Below are positions 1 to 12,352 of a DNA stretch of 64,000 bases, piece by piece. The stretch comes from Edolisoma coerulescens. Lineage: Eukaryota; Chordata; Aves; Passeriformes; Campephagidae. The notes under the pieces are model-generated. The model searched no databases. It worked only from the letters and a program-made list of their open reading frames with translations, and was not told the DNA's origin. Where the stretch lies: assembly GCA_013397115.1 (NCBI GenBank), contig VWZW01007132.1:214599-278598 (forward strand). Direction: 5' to 3'. Numbering within the stretch: the stretch's first letter is position 1; each line of letters begins with the position of its first letter. A program made the translations under genes and the position numbers.

Positions 1-189
1 ATAAGTAATGCTATTTTCTCTTGAAAGATAAGAGCTTACATCACTTCAATCGTGAAACCTAATTTTCCATATTTATCTTATCATCTACTCATCTAGAAGT
101 ACCTACTTTAGTAGCTATGCAGCCCAAGTTTATACTTCTTTGGAAAGGCATTTAAAATACCTTCTAGTTTGCATTCATTGATTAAGGAG

Positions 190-216
190 TATTTTGCTGT
201 TTAATGCAGCAAAATA
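190..216. repeat. Perfect 10-bp inverted repeat (hairpin)
   Basis: TATTTTGCTG at 190-199 is the exact reverse complement of CAGCAAAATA at 207-216, separated by a 7-nt loop (TTTAATG). It is a compact potential DNA or RNA hairpin in otherwise unremarkable AT-rich sequence. The arms are seen directly. Any function is unknown, and chance or a relic of a small transposon end are both possible. Confidence 0.7.
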
Positions 217-3200
217 GAGTATTACCAGCAATATGTTCAATAAATCCAATAATATTTACAAGGAACTTCTTGGCCCAGTTCTGGGTAGTCAGGAGAGCCT
301 GGGCCCATGACTTCAGTATTTTCCAGTGGAGGAGAAATACTTCCAGGATATTATATTCCTGATTTAATACTTTGCAGAGTATATACAGGTTTTAAACAGG
401 GACATTAGATGGCAAGATCAAACTGCAAAGGATGATGTGCTCTCTGGCCTTGAACAAGAGCCAGAGCAGAATACTGTGTGTTAAAAGATTTCTGGTGAGG
501 ACTACGCACATACACATTGCTTCTTCTGTTGTATAACTTTGATCTTTATTAACATGCCAAGAATGAGCCAGTGCCCTTACAGTAGGGTTAGATAGTTTCA
601 TAAACAGCCTACACTTCTAATCCTCCTACAAACAGATTGAGTTGATTTTCTTTCTATTATTAATCTTCCAGTTAAATCTAGTTGCCTATTCCCTGTGGTT
701 AATTACATGCAAGAAAGGTATACTTTTGATCTAATGCTATATTAGCTTTTTCACAATGAATCAATTAAAATTCAGAATTTAACATATTGTATAGGTAGTT
801 TTAATACAGAGGAGCAATATTTGCTGTAACTTTGTAGAAATGCTGGAACTCACATAAATAAAAACAGGTGTGTTCTTCAGATTACTCGCACTGTCGCGGG
901 TTACATTTGCTACCTATTTTGGTCCTTTCCAGTAATATCCCATAATCTGGGTCACAAGTAATAGCAATTTTCCTAATTTTGTTAATAACACTAAATATTA
1001 ACCTATGTAGTCTCCTGATGTTGAAATTTGCAGAAACGTACATGAAAGTTTTCAGTAACAGAATCCCTAGGAGACCTTTGTAAAGTGTATGGTCCAGCAG
1101 TTCGTTAGTGTTCTAAATTTAAAACAAAATTGCATGACATGAAAATCAAGGATAAATATTTTAGTCTTCCAGAACTTTTTTGCTAATGCAATAAAAATTT
1201 TGCATTTCCTGTATTAACTTTATAAGTGCAATATAAATTAGCTTGACTTTAGTAGCTGCAAAAATCATGTAATAACATGTTCCTCCTATGCTAATATTTA
1301 GAACCAGTTAAGCTTTTTCATTGGAGTTTGGTATTGTAGATTGATTCTTCTTTTCCCCTTTTTTTTGTTATTTTGGAGAGAGTAAAACACTTTTTGCTTT
1401 TAAAACATTTAAGTCAGTTAAAATAGGCTTACTGATTTTTATCCAGAGTGTAAAGACTGTGATCAGTTTCTGGGTTGCTGCCATCAATATACATTTAGGT
1501 TATGCAGGATTTTGTCTTAATATGATCAGTCTTTATTTATGTAAAGTAGAATTCTGACACCATTGATCTGTATTATTAAAATGCATAGAGCAGCTATCAT
1601 ATCCTGGGTTTCTGCTGAAATATGCTTTTAATTGAAGCAGAATTGTAGCAATATATTACCAATGTGAATCTAGTTGAGAGTACAGCATTGACTGCAGTGC
1701 TTCATTGTTGTACAATGGGCTCTGTTTTGTGGGATTGAGTGTAAATGCTGTCATATGCCTATGAGAGGTGCTCAGTGCAGGAAGGGATCATATAACAACT
1801 TTGTTCTGGAAGATGTGGACTTCCAGTTGACATGACACGCAGTGTTTGTCAATGAGAAAAAAGGCTAGAGCCATACGTCGTTTGTGTTTGTATTTTAGAT
1901 AGGTATTTTAGATAGACAATTAATACTCTGAAAAGGGGGAGCTCACACCCATATCTAGCTTAATAGTGCCTCCGTATAGCAAATAATTCTGAAGAAGTCC
2001 TTTAACTTTGCTGTCTAGAAAGGGAAAAAAAAGGGGGAGGAGGAAAACAGTAGCTTAGAAAACAAGCTTCAGGTGAGTAAAAACACTGAAGAGAAGCTGG
2101 AGTTTTTACACCTTTCTTCATCTACAGTGCAAAGGCCAGGCACTGTGAGTCCCTGTGGTACATTTCATGGTGCTCCTGCTGCAGAGTGCCTCAGAAAAAA
2201 AGCCAAAATGTGATGAAGTAGAGTCCTTACATTTACTATTTTTGTGTGCCATAAAGTGCTAACCTGATTCAGTTCAGTTATTACCCATGAATGTCAGTGT
2301 TCATGTACTTAGTGCACAACGAAATTATTAACATTGATTTTGGGAGCATCAAGTGAGACCTTAAATACATGTGCTAATATTTACATGATAGGAACCTTAG
2401 TTTCAATGCTAATGAGTTTTTAGTCATCATGACTATGTAAAGTGTGTTGAAAAGCAAGTGGGAAGTGAACATCTCAAAGAGAGTATATAAAAGAACTGGA
2501 AAAAAATGTGAAATCATGTTCGTGTCAACTGCTTTTCAAGAGACAAGAACAGACAGATCTCCAATACCATCGAAAGGTGGTACGTTGGGAATGGACAGAA
2601 CTGTGTGTGGTTTTACTCAGGACAACACTGGAGCAGTGTTTCTCACTGTCACAAGCGATTATTGTTGTGAGTCAGATTTAAAAAATCCTTCACCAGCTGT
2701 TTCCATTGGCTTGGGAAACGATGTTATTCTTCTCCTGAAAATCTTGGTATGCACAAAAAGTGCAGGTATTTACAGGAATATTAGTTAGGAAGGAAGAGAA
2801 TGGTAGGCAATTGGCATATCTGTTAATAGACAGTCATTAGAAGTTAGAAGACTTTCTCTTTTGACCAAAATTTAATATTTTTGAATCAATATTGCTGAAA
2901 CTGTCAGAAATATCAGTTGGAGTCTAGATCTTGAATCAGGTGGAGAGTACTACTGATAAGAAATGCTCTAGTGTTTCCATTGTTCCTGGTCAGTTATCAT
3001 CATCTCTTCTTCCATGCAATAGGTTTAGTTGAAAGTTGTATAACCAGACAAGGTTGCATTTCATATATTGTTGTATATTTGCGAAAAATAGCCTTCTACT
3101 CCCAAGTAAGTCAGGGATTTAGATTTTTAGGGACGTATTGGTACATAAATCCTGATAGATGAGCAAACAGAAATAGAAGTTAGTTTTACGACGTGTTTTT

Positions 3201-4250
3201 CAGGCACTTAAAAGAAATTGTGGATGCCCAAGTGGAGAACTGTTTGCCTAGAGTGAATAAAATTTAGCTATGTAAGTCCAGTTGCTTTAACAAAGCATAC
3301 ATTCCAATATTGCAAGTAGTCTAAAATTATCATCATCAGTACATTAATGAAACCTTGTTTTTCTTGTAATTTCAAACTGCAAAAAGAAGTCTTTGGGGCA
3401 TAATGAGATGATAGCATACGGTATCTGTTTTAATAAATGATTTTCAGATAGGAAATACCATCTGATGTTTATATTTTGAAATCTTCGTTGTTAAGTTTTT
3501 CTTTATTTGGTGAATGTTATTGCCCATGGTGGCCACAGTCACAGGCAGAACAGGCCTGTCTTGATGATTTAAAAAAAACACAAAAAAACACCAGGAAAAA
3601 AAAAATTTCCTCTCATGTACTACTCAGTGACTCAGTGTTGTCTGGCATAGGGTTATTCTGTTGACTGATTGCCACTGGATTTTATTTATGCTTTTTAATT
3701 AACAATTACAGTTTAAATATCTCATATAAATCTTTGGTCTGGGGGGTGGTGGTTGTTGAACTTTATTATGTTATTTTAGTATGCAGAAATATCACAGTAT
3801 TAGATTTCACTAGATCCCTGCTTTGTAGTGGTTCTCTTTACCTTTTAGAAGATCAAAAATGACTGATTCATTTTTGGTTGGTCTTTGTTCCAGCTTATGT
3901 AATTTGACTACAGAAACTCTTCTTTAAGAACAAGAACCTGCAAGCTTTTACTTTATTTTTTTAAAAAGCATATTGCAGCTAAGGACTGTTCAACTAATAT
4001 AGTTTTATGGGTTATAATGAGGGTGCTTCAAATCATATTCACCTTTAATTTCTATAATATTATTGCAACAATGAATAAAGTGCTTAATTACTTTTCCACC
4101 ATGTCAGGGTCTCTTCTTTTTCTAAATATGCTATTGGAAATAAGCACAAAGGATTTAAATTGATCTCTTTTTATACTCATCTGCTCACATAATTGATTCC
4201 CCGGTATTGAAACCTATTCTTTTTGTCTGTATACCGAAGATTTCTTTGCA
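217..4250. other. No gene seen; AT-rich noncoding
   Basis: Only short chance reading frames occur, the longest being 114 codons at 2444-2788 (+), which has no recognisable domain. I saw no interspersed repeat I could name. An AACAGGTGTG T-box-like core lies near 864. Confidence 0.6.
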
Positions 4251-4254
4251 AAGG

Positions 4255-4530
4255 TCCAGCCCCAGCAGGTTGATTACACACTTGTTACCTGTAATTCAAT
4301 ACAGCAGCGCCCTGTTTACAAAGTCCAGATTTCCTGGGCTGTCAGTTAGGGCAATCAGCACAAAGACCAAGAGCTTTTGGAACTAAATAAACAATGAGAA
4401 AAACATTCAGGGCTGCCAGTAACCTTCACAGGTAATTTAACAGCCTTTGACTACAAGGCATCAGTTGCTGTAGATGTCTGGCGAATATGAAATCTGACAT
4501 TCTCCCTTGCCATGTTCTGCCAATAGGTCC
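4255..4530. promoter_or_regulatory. Candidate CNE with a SOX/FOX composite motif
   Basis: This is complex, repeat-free sequence. It has a forkhead-type GTTTACA at 4314-4320 and an overlapping FOX (ATAAACA) and SOX (AACAATG) composite, ATAAACAATG, at 4387-4396. It runs directly into the CpG-dense patch that follows. The same 10-mer occurs inverted in another candidate element at 54379-54388. Enhancer function is inferred from motif content only. Confidence 0.35.
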
Positions 4531-4680
4531 GTGTGTAATCTCTCACCGAGGTTGCCGCTGCTCGGCTGCGCTCAGCCAAACTGCCTTTATTATGACGGAC
4601 GCCCCCACCTGCGTTCTGTCACCTACGCGCCGTGTGCTCTTCCGAAAGGATATAGACAATTGTTTACATTCTCGGGGTTA
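4525..4680. other. CpG-dense patch
   Basis: About 14 CpG dinucleotides fall within roughly 155 bp, while the surrounding kilobases have very few. It is too short for a standard CpG island. Two overlapping chance frames (4487-4681 and 4507-4758) cross it, without known motifs. It could be the core of a regulatory element kept unmethylated in the germ line, a GC-rich repeat relic, or an unrecognised small exon. Confidence 0.5.
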
Positions 4681-4689
4681 GGGAAATTT

Positions 4690-6405
4690 AAAGTCACTCC
4701 CGTGTCCCCTCTGCCGTTCCTTTTCTGCCTAGCATCCTGGCCAGTGCAATCTTTTTGATCTCTTCGTAGAAGTGTTTAAATATGAATAAAGAAACTGCTT
4801 GATCAATTGTGCATAAATTGGACTCTGTTTTTATTGCAGAGGGAACAGAGTAATCTCTATTTTCTAGATGACCTTTAAGTATGGACAGATTACTTTATTG
4901 TCTAAAGCTTTGTCTTTATGTATTTTTAATTTAACTTGTTTTATTTCTGATGTATTTGGTACCTTTTCTGTCGATTCAGATAATGATTAGAACAGCTATT
5001 TTAAAGACCTGTGACATATTAAAGCGAACAAAAAATATCCGTGAGAAGAAAACAGAGACAGAGATTCATCTGAGTCTATGTAAAGAAAATTTCATATTTT
5101 TTACTTCAGCAGTCAAATCTATTTGCAAGCAGATAAATTTAATGTTATCTATACAAGTTTAAAAGTGCATCAGTTAAAAAAAAACCAAACCCACAAAAAC
5201 CAAGTATAATACTTGTTAGATGTTTATTGTCCATATAAACTACCCAAACTATCTGACAAATAAGCATTTTCTTGTGTGCCTGCAACATACTTGGCTCATA
5301 GAATCATGTCTTCTTTTTTAATTTTTCCTGATATATAAATCTGTAGAGTAGACATATTGCAAGCTGTTATAAAAAATCTATTTTTTTCATAACTGTTGTA
5401 CAAATATAAGAACTGGAATTACTTGAAAAAATTGGGAAAATCTGTTACTCAATTACGCTTTAACCAGGAAACGGTTCCCTTTTTTATTTTTATACTGTCA
5501 CTGATGAATTTCTGAGCACCTTGTTGTGGTGAGTGTAATAGGAGGTAGCTGAAGGTGTTGTACAACAGACACTCCCCAGTGCTTGATTCACTATCCGCCC
5601 TCCAGTTCTGTCTCAAGCAACATGCTTGTGCAGCTGTAGGTGGATGTGCATCCATGACTGAACACCAAATGTATACACTTAGTGTTAGTTTAGTTCTAAT
5701 TATTTGCTGTGTCTGACTTTGCAATGAACATACAGATTTAAATTATATACGGACATGATTTGGATTGTTATGTGGTGGTATTTTTTTTATCTTTTTGATT
5801 ATATTGTTCTATGCAAAAATAGAGGCTGGAACACTGTCAGACTAGAAGCAGTTTACTAAAAGCATAAGTAATTGAAGTGAGAAATTTCAAATTCTTTTGG
5901 GGATCCCTAAATATTTGTTGGTCTTTCTGTGGTCCCAGGGGAGCAGGGAAGAGGATAACAGCACCACAGTTTTCATTGTGCATTAATGGGGTCAGTAACA
6001 ATGCTGTGAAGGCAATGATCTTACTAAGAACAAAATATTGTAAAAATTTAGCTCATTTACAATGTGTGGGCACAGCAACAATTAAGGATTCTAGTGTAGA
6101 AAGTGCTAATGTGATTGTAAGTGAAACAGGCAATTGGGCATAGCATGGTAACCTGTGGGAAGCAGCCATGTCCTGCGTGGGCTACTCGTGGAAACTTATG
6201 GAGCGGGCAGTGACAACTCAGTATTTATGGTGTGTTTCACACTAGTGGATCCATTACGTGGTCAGAATGGGTTGCATTTAACTGTTTCAGCAATGGCACA
6301 GTAGGGAAATGCCACCGGAAAGTGCTTCTGAGGTGGTGTCTGCTTACTTGTACCTCATTTAGACATTGACTACTCACTGCAGCTTGATGATAATATATCT
6401 TACTC
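4690..6405. other. No gene seen
   Basis: AT-rich sequence. The chance frames at 5449-5724 (-) and 5877-6143 (+) show no recognisable domain or plausible exon structure. No repeat family was recognised. Confidence 0.55.
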
Positions 6406-6410
6406 GGATT

Positions 6411-6425
6411 ATTATCTCAGATAAT
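6411..6425. promoter_or_regulatory. Palindromic double GATA motif
   Basis: ATTATCT at 6411-6417 and AGATAAT at 6419-6425 are exact reverse complements with a 1-nt spacer, so two GATA cores (AGATAA) face each other. GATA-family zinc fingers bind WGATAR, and closely spaced inverted pairs can be occupied by both fingers. Whether this site is used is unknown. Confidence 0.35.
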
Positions 6426-7639
6426 CAGTGTAATACTTTTAATAGAAATCACCTGTAATTTTTCTTTAATTATTTATTTTCCATTACAAAATAATCCATA
6501 CTTGACAAGAACTAAGATAAGTTTAAGGCCCAGTCAAAAATGTGATATGCAAGGGTAACTATGTTTATGTTATGCTCTGAAATCAGCCTTACCTTAGTGA
6601 GAAATAAGGTCCCTCTGTGCTCAGCTGTTTTACTTGCAGACCCTGTGCTTCCTTCTGTGTTTCTGACGCAGCTGAGCTAAGCTGAAGTACCCAAATGCAC
6701 CTGTAGCCAAGAGGATTTTTGTCACATGGTTTGTCACAGTCTCTTTAGACATTTCTCAGAAGTACCCCCTAAATGATTGCTGCACATTTGCTTCTTTTGC
6801 AAGGTAAGAGAACTAACCCTAAGGAGAATTGCAGAAAAGCAGTGGAAGACTGGTGGCTTTTGAATTGCAGTAGCTCATTGCCCAGTGATTCCATTAGCAA
6901 CCCCTTCTGATAAACCCTTCTGCTTTAAGTTTTAGCACCTCTTGCCTTCCTGTATTGAATGATGGGTTTTTCTGTGTGTGGAGGGGGGCTAGATTTAGAG
7001 ACAAAGGCCAAATTGCTTCCTTAAGGTGAGAACCATCCTAGATTGCTACTCTGTGCTTATTGTTATTAGTGGGTTTGATGCCAGAAGCAGTAACATCAGC
7101 ACACAGGTCAAAATCAAGTGGAGGGCTAATGTTAGGACTCAGCTTCATTTTAAATAAAATTATGAACAAAATTTAAATATGACTGTGAAGAAATTGTGAC
7201 TAAGAGGATTTGAGTAGGTAGATGTGTACAGCAAACTTTGCATGTGCTTCTGATCTCTTTCCACTCAAGTTCTGAGCTGACGAAATTCTGGTGTAGGTAG
7301 GTCTCTTCACAGTTATTTTTCAGCTCCCAAACTCTATCCCACACATTTGAAATGCTTCCATTTTGCTACTTTGATTTGACTAGTAATTTGTCCCTTCTAA
7401 AAATTTTATTTTATTGTGTTTTATTTGTGTCATATTCTGCCACAAAACTCTCCTGGTGGGCAATTCTTCATAAATTTCAGCAGCAGCTATGTCCAATTTA
7501 AAAAAGAAAAATGCTCATTTAATTAAAAAAAAAAAGTTACTACTTGGTTTAAAAAAAGACAATACAAAACCTGGATTTTACGTCAGGAATTGCAGCTGCT
7601 CCTGTATTTATCTGTCTTTTGACTAAATGGAAAGCCCTA

Positions 7640-7692
7640 GCTATCTCACTTATCTCAGTAATGTCCATTAAGGACACCCAGATAAGATAATA
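7640..7692. promoter_or_regulatory. Cluster of four GATA cores
   Basis: CTATCT (7641-7646), CTTATCT (7649-7655) and AGATAAGATAA (7680-7690) give four GATA cores, two on each strand, in about 50 bp. Homotypic clusters like this are typical of GATA-bound enhancers, but in AT-rich DNA single cores are common by chance. Only the density is suggestive. Confidence 0.3.
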
Positions 7693-7699
7693 TTTACAT

Positions 7700-10028
7700 A
7701 TTGTTGCTTTCAAAAGTAAATCTTTCTGTGGAAGACTGTGGTTTGTTATTAGGTTTGCTTCCAGTTTTCATTGTAGACTCCTTCTCCAGTATATCTCATT
7801 TGACTGATCATGCACAGTAGTCTAACAGTCAAGAGTGATCAGGAAAGGGAGAGAAAATGCTGCTGAATCTTCAACTTCTGCTGCTGGTTTCTCACTCCCC
7901 AAATAGAAGGAAAGCATCTGAAGGCAAATCCCACATGTTCTGTATCTGCATATAAAGTAAGTCAGAATAAAACTGTTAGATTTTTCCTGAAAAAAAAAAT
8001 GGTTAGCTGTTGTTAGCTGGAGAATGATCTAGTTTTCATCTTCTATTTTAATGAATTGCTTCATACCTCTTTACTTCAGGGCAGATTTAATACTACTGTT
8101 GATATTTTGATATCTCTGGAGTGTAATGTATTTATGTTACAGTATAATTGTATTTTACACTTCTTTGTTTAACTTTTGATTCTCAAATTCATCTACCCGT
8201 ATCAGAGGGGAAAACAGACTGAAGATATTTTAACTGTGTTCTAATCATTCCTGACTCTTAATTTTTAAACAACATATTAAGTATGGGGTTTTGTCTCTCA
8301 ACGATATATCAGTTGAATGGGATCAGGCCCCAGTTCAAAACAGGATTCTCACAAATCAAATTGATGTATTTTTTAAATCCAGAAGTGTGTTAGAACTGTC
8401 AAAGGAATTCTTCCTTACGCCTCATTTTCTGCCAGCAGGTGTTTGTTCATTTGTTTCTTTGGTTTTAACTGAATTTGTGATCATGGATGCCTAAGCAGGT
8501 TAACTTAGGTTAGTAGCAAACACCAAAAAGATATTTCTATGCCAAATGAAACAGGGTTTTCATAATGCAAACACACATTAATTGAAAAATTCCTGCTCTA
8601 AAGTGAAGTTGTTAATAAGCATAAAGCAATATGAGTAACAGAGCAGGAGTGCTGCACAACTTCAGAGATGCTTTAGCACATGCTAAGGTACTTTTACCTG
8701 TACTGTCCTTTACTGGGGTTGTACTGAAAATCACGATACCCACCCGAATTAAAGATGACACTTCTGACAGACAAGCAAGAAAAGCTAAAAGAGAAGATGT
8801 GGAAGAAGGCAGCATTCACACGAGGTAGACTGTTGTGTAAATGAATTCCGGGAGATCAAGAAGCAGTAGTTTATAAGATGTATTTTTAGGTTTCCTTTGC
8901 CATCCATAGGGTCTCTCTCACGCACGGTCACCCATTCTTTTTCTTTCTTTTTTTCCTCCTACATATTCTCTGTAAATTCCTTTCTTAATTGTACCAATGA
9001 CATTAAGAATTCTTGGGAGGCAAAAATATATTCATACAAGACCCATTGTATCTCTTAACAGATTTTATGATGAGGGAATACAGTTGGAATTTTATCAGAA
9101 TATCACAGAAGACCTATCATTACAGCTAGCCTTACTTATGTTCTGGAAACTTTGGAGTGATTTTTTTGAGAGGGGAAGGAAGTTGTATGCTTTGGGGTTT
9201 TGTTTTGGTTTAGAAAGTTCACAAATGGGAAAATCTCTTTGAACTCTCTACTCTTCTGAGTTTGTTTTTTCTTGAACACTGGGCTGCTGCTTGCCCAGAG
9301 CAGTCAGTTGAAGAGCCACTGCTCTTCAGGTTGACTGTGCTCCAGTCTCACTGTCTCTCACGTAATTTATATTTACATTGAGCCCCAGCACCAGAATTCA
9401 GGTGATTTTATGAGAATCTTCTATTAACTTTTCCTCCTTTTTTCGTTGTTTTGGTTTGGTTTTGTTTGTTTGTTTGGGGGTTTTTGCTTTGTTTTAAATG
9501 AACACACTCAGTCTTCATTATAATGGAAATATACTTGATGTGACCTTAAGACTTATTAGCATGGGCACAAACTTCTGTAACTTCATGTCCCAGTTTCTCA
9601 GTGGTTACTGAGTGGTTACTGAGTAGAGAGGTTTGAGTACATTGCACACAAAGAATGACACCAAGCGCACAGGAATAATCCTTGTTCTTTCCGTGCAGGA
9701 AAGGCTTTGGCCCTTTGCTTTTCCAGAACACGCTGATATGGTCCTGGGTGGAAGGAGTCATGTTGGTTGGGGCTTAATGTTACGATGGCTGGAGGCAGTA
9801 GCAGAGTCCGTGGTGGTAGAAGAAAAGAGGAAGAGAGATTAGTTTCGGGGCCAAGAAAGTGCAGCAGTGCAAGGGAAGGGTTGAAGAGTGGGCATATGTG
9901 ACCCGCAGAGCATTTCCTGGTTCCTCACATGAGGGGGACGAATTTTTCCTGTTGTGTAAGAGGAAGGAGAGAGAATGTTCTATAGAACTTGTTTCATTGA
10001 CTCTTTCTTTCTGCTGTCCTTTATACAT
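7700..10028. other. No gene seen; minor simple repeats
   Basis: T/G-rich low-complexity sequence lies at about 9438-9496 (TTTG/GGTTT runs). A tandem doublet of the 11-mer GTGGTTACTGA is at 9601-9622. No supported gene. Confidence 0.5.
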
Positions 10029-10029
10029 A

Positions 10030-10330
10030 TAATCTTTGAATGGGCTGTGTTGGAAGGGACCTTAAAGATCATATAGTTCCACCCCTCCCAGCCATGGACA
10101 GGGACAGACCATGTTGCTCAAACCCCATCCAAACTGGCCTTAAACACTTCCAGTGATGGCGCATCTACAGCTTATCTGGGCAGCCTGTTCCAGTGCTTCA
10201 CCACCCACTGAATAAAGAATTTCTTCCAAGTAACTAACCTAAACATCTCCTCTTTTTTAGTTTAAACTGTTCCCAGTTGTCCTGTCCCTACCTGCCCATG
10301 TCTCAACTGTTGAGTAGCCTCTGGTAGCTG
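10030..10330 (-). mobile_element. CR1 LINE fragment, 3' end
   Basis: The block begins with the reverse complement of the CR1 3' terminus ('GTTGGAAGGGACCTTAAAGATC') and continues through the known CR1 3' untranslated sequence: 'TTGCTCAAACCCCATCC', 'GCAGCCTGTTCCAGTGCTTC', 'AAGAATTTCTTCC' and a 'CCCAGTTGTCCTGTCCC' segment. The element therefore lies on the minus strand with its 3' end at the low-coordinate side. It is severely 5'-truncated, as most CR1 copies are. The right boundary blurs after about 10330 through divergence. No ORF remains. CR1 is the dominant retrotransposon family of birds. Confidence 0.9.
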
Positions 10331-10334
10331 TTGG

Positions 10335-12160
10335 TGCATGTGAGGCCTTTTAGGAGTAGGAAAAATTTAATGAATCTATTGATGTCTTTTCTCCAGTATT
10401 CTTCAGCACCTCATGCCCATCTGCATGCTGAAGGCAAAGGAATCCCTTCTAAGCTGACATAAAGAAAGCCAGAAGCCTATGTTAATTCTCTGAATCTCCA
10501 TCAGCTCCATGTCTATGAAAGCACTGGTATAAGATGAAGGCATAACGTTGGTTTATTTGAAAATGTGTTCCTGCAAAGTTTAGCATTTCTGCTCCAGCTT
10601 GGTCTTACTGTTATTTGGATGCTAGCATGTATCCTGACCTTAATTGTTCTTCCAGAATAAATCTTTCTGGCTTATATTCCCTTCTCTAAAGCAGGTTGCA
10701 CAACATTTAGTGTTTTCTTCCTTTGAAAACAAACATAGTCTGTCAATGGTTTTATATAAATAGATAGCTGTAAAATATATTGTCCTTATATATCATCATA
10801 ATGCAAATCTAAGCTGTATTTATTTGCGACAACCAGTGACTGCCCTGATTTTGTCCTTATGAAAATAAATGTTTCTTTAAAAATATACAGAGCAAATTAA
10901 CATAGCAGTTAAGAAATGGAGGAGGGGGTTTTTTCCTGAACATTTTATCAAAGGAGTTTGTAAAAGGAAAAAATGTCAAAAGTCACGATGAGTAACAGAA
11001 AATTAGGTTTGAGATTGGTTTTCAAGGGGAAGATATATTTAACTAACTTTTTATGTTTGAATTTATTTTAACATGGAATTTAGTTAAATGCTCAGGGTGT
11101 GTACCTGACTCTAGAACATGAGCTTTATAAAATTCTCTGAAAGCAAAACATTGAAGTTATGTTTTTTTTAAGATTTTTTTTTTTGATGTAGGTTTAGTAT
11201 CACTGTCACAGCATCTGAGGCTTCTTTGGAAGAAACTACATAGGTAACACTTTTATAAAGGGTTTGCATCATAGAGACTTTTGTGATTGATTTGTACACA
11301 CTACAGCAAAATTGCAGCAATAAAACAGATCTTACCCAAATGACAAGTTGAAAGAAATAATTTTATTTATTTATTTATTTAAATGAATTTAGAACTCATG
11401 AAAAGAGCGAGATTGACAGCCACAGAGACTTAATTCCTGCATTCTACAGACTTAGTACCGAAGAAAGTAGTGCAGGATCCTCATGTGGCCCTGCTGACGT
11501 CTTAACCTTGATCTGTAGCTACCACCTTTAGACGTGAGTAGTTCAATTTACATCTCCACTCTCTCCTTAAACAAAAACTGCCAACAAGAGCAGCAAATAT
11601 GATATTGTAGAGGAAACTGGTCCCATAGAACTGCCAACTGATATTCCAGGGACAGTTCGCGCTCTTGAGTAACCACTGACCTGGCCAAGGTTCAAAGCAG
11701 AGGGATGTGTTTGTGAAGGTGTCCACATTCCTGTGCCGAAGTCCCAAAGTGGTTTGTAATCTAGAATGATATTCCTCTTCGCTCCCTTATTAAATCCACC
11801 CAGTGTTAAAGAGATTTTGCACTCTGCCCACATTCATTTGCATTTCAGTTGCAATTTGAGCAGCTTTTCAGAGGATCACTCATTTGTTAATTTTTTTTTT
11901 AATTCAAAGAAATCAAAATAATTGTCCCTCAAGACCAGGTTTGAAGACTCTTCCCACAAAGGGTCTCTTGAACTTTGCCTCTTCCTCCCCATAACTTTCT
12001 CTACCAGTGAGTCTGATCAGGAGTAAGTTATACTGCCCTTGGTGGAAGAGATTAAACAAACTGTACCGACTTGTATGCATTAGAGTTCGTCAGTAGCATA
12101 TCTACTTTCTCTTGAAGCTTAGCTTCTCCCTCTGCCATAGCAGCTATGGAAATCAGTCAG
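10335..12160. other. No gene seen
   Basis: An ATTT microsatellite of a few units lies at about 11361-11384. Perfect octamers (ATGCAAAT on either strand) lie at 10801-10808 and 11836-11843. Overlapping minus-strand chance frames at 11502-11833 have no recognised domain. Confidence 0.5.
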
Positions 12161-12164
12161 AGGC

Positions 12165-12350
12165 AGTCGTTCATGCTTTTACATTGTGATTTCAATTAGT
12201 GTGCATTTAAATTAGTCAGCCTTAGTTATTTCCTTGCCAAGGTCAAGTAAAGTTATTGTCCTGTTACGAAAATACCGCCATATTGAGTAGGGACAATTAA
12301 GCATACCAAGAGTAATGATGTAATATTATTTCATTGCTAAATTGAATTAA
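12165..12350. promoter_or_regulatory. Candidate CNE beside a CR1 insertion
   Basis: It contains a CCGCCATATTG YY1-type site at 12275-12285 and homeodomain cores CAATTAG (12193-12199), AAATTAG (12209-12215) and ACAATTAA (12293-12300). It stops exactly where the CR1 3' terminus begins, so the insertion may have split a longer regulatory block. Function is inferred. Confidence 0.3.
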
Positions 12351-12352
12351 GA

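Noticed and set aside
2444..2788. 114-codon plus-strand ORF
   Set aside because: No known motif, and no promoter or splice context I could defend.
4525..4680. CpG island promoter
   Set aside because: Too short, and no transcription-start features. Reported only as a CpG-dense patch.
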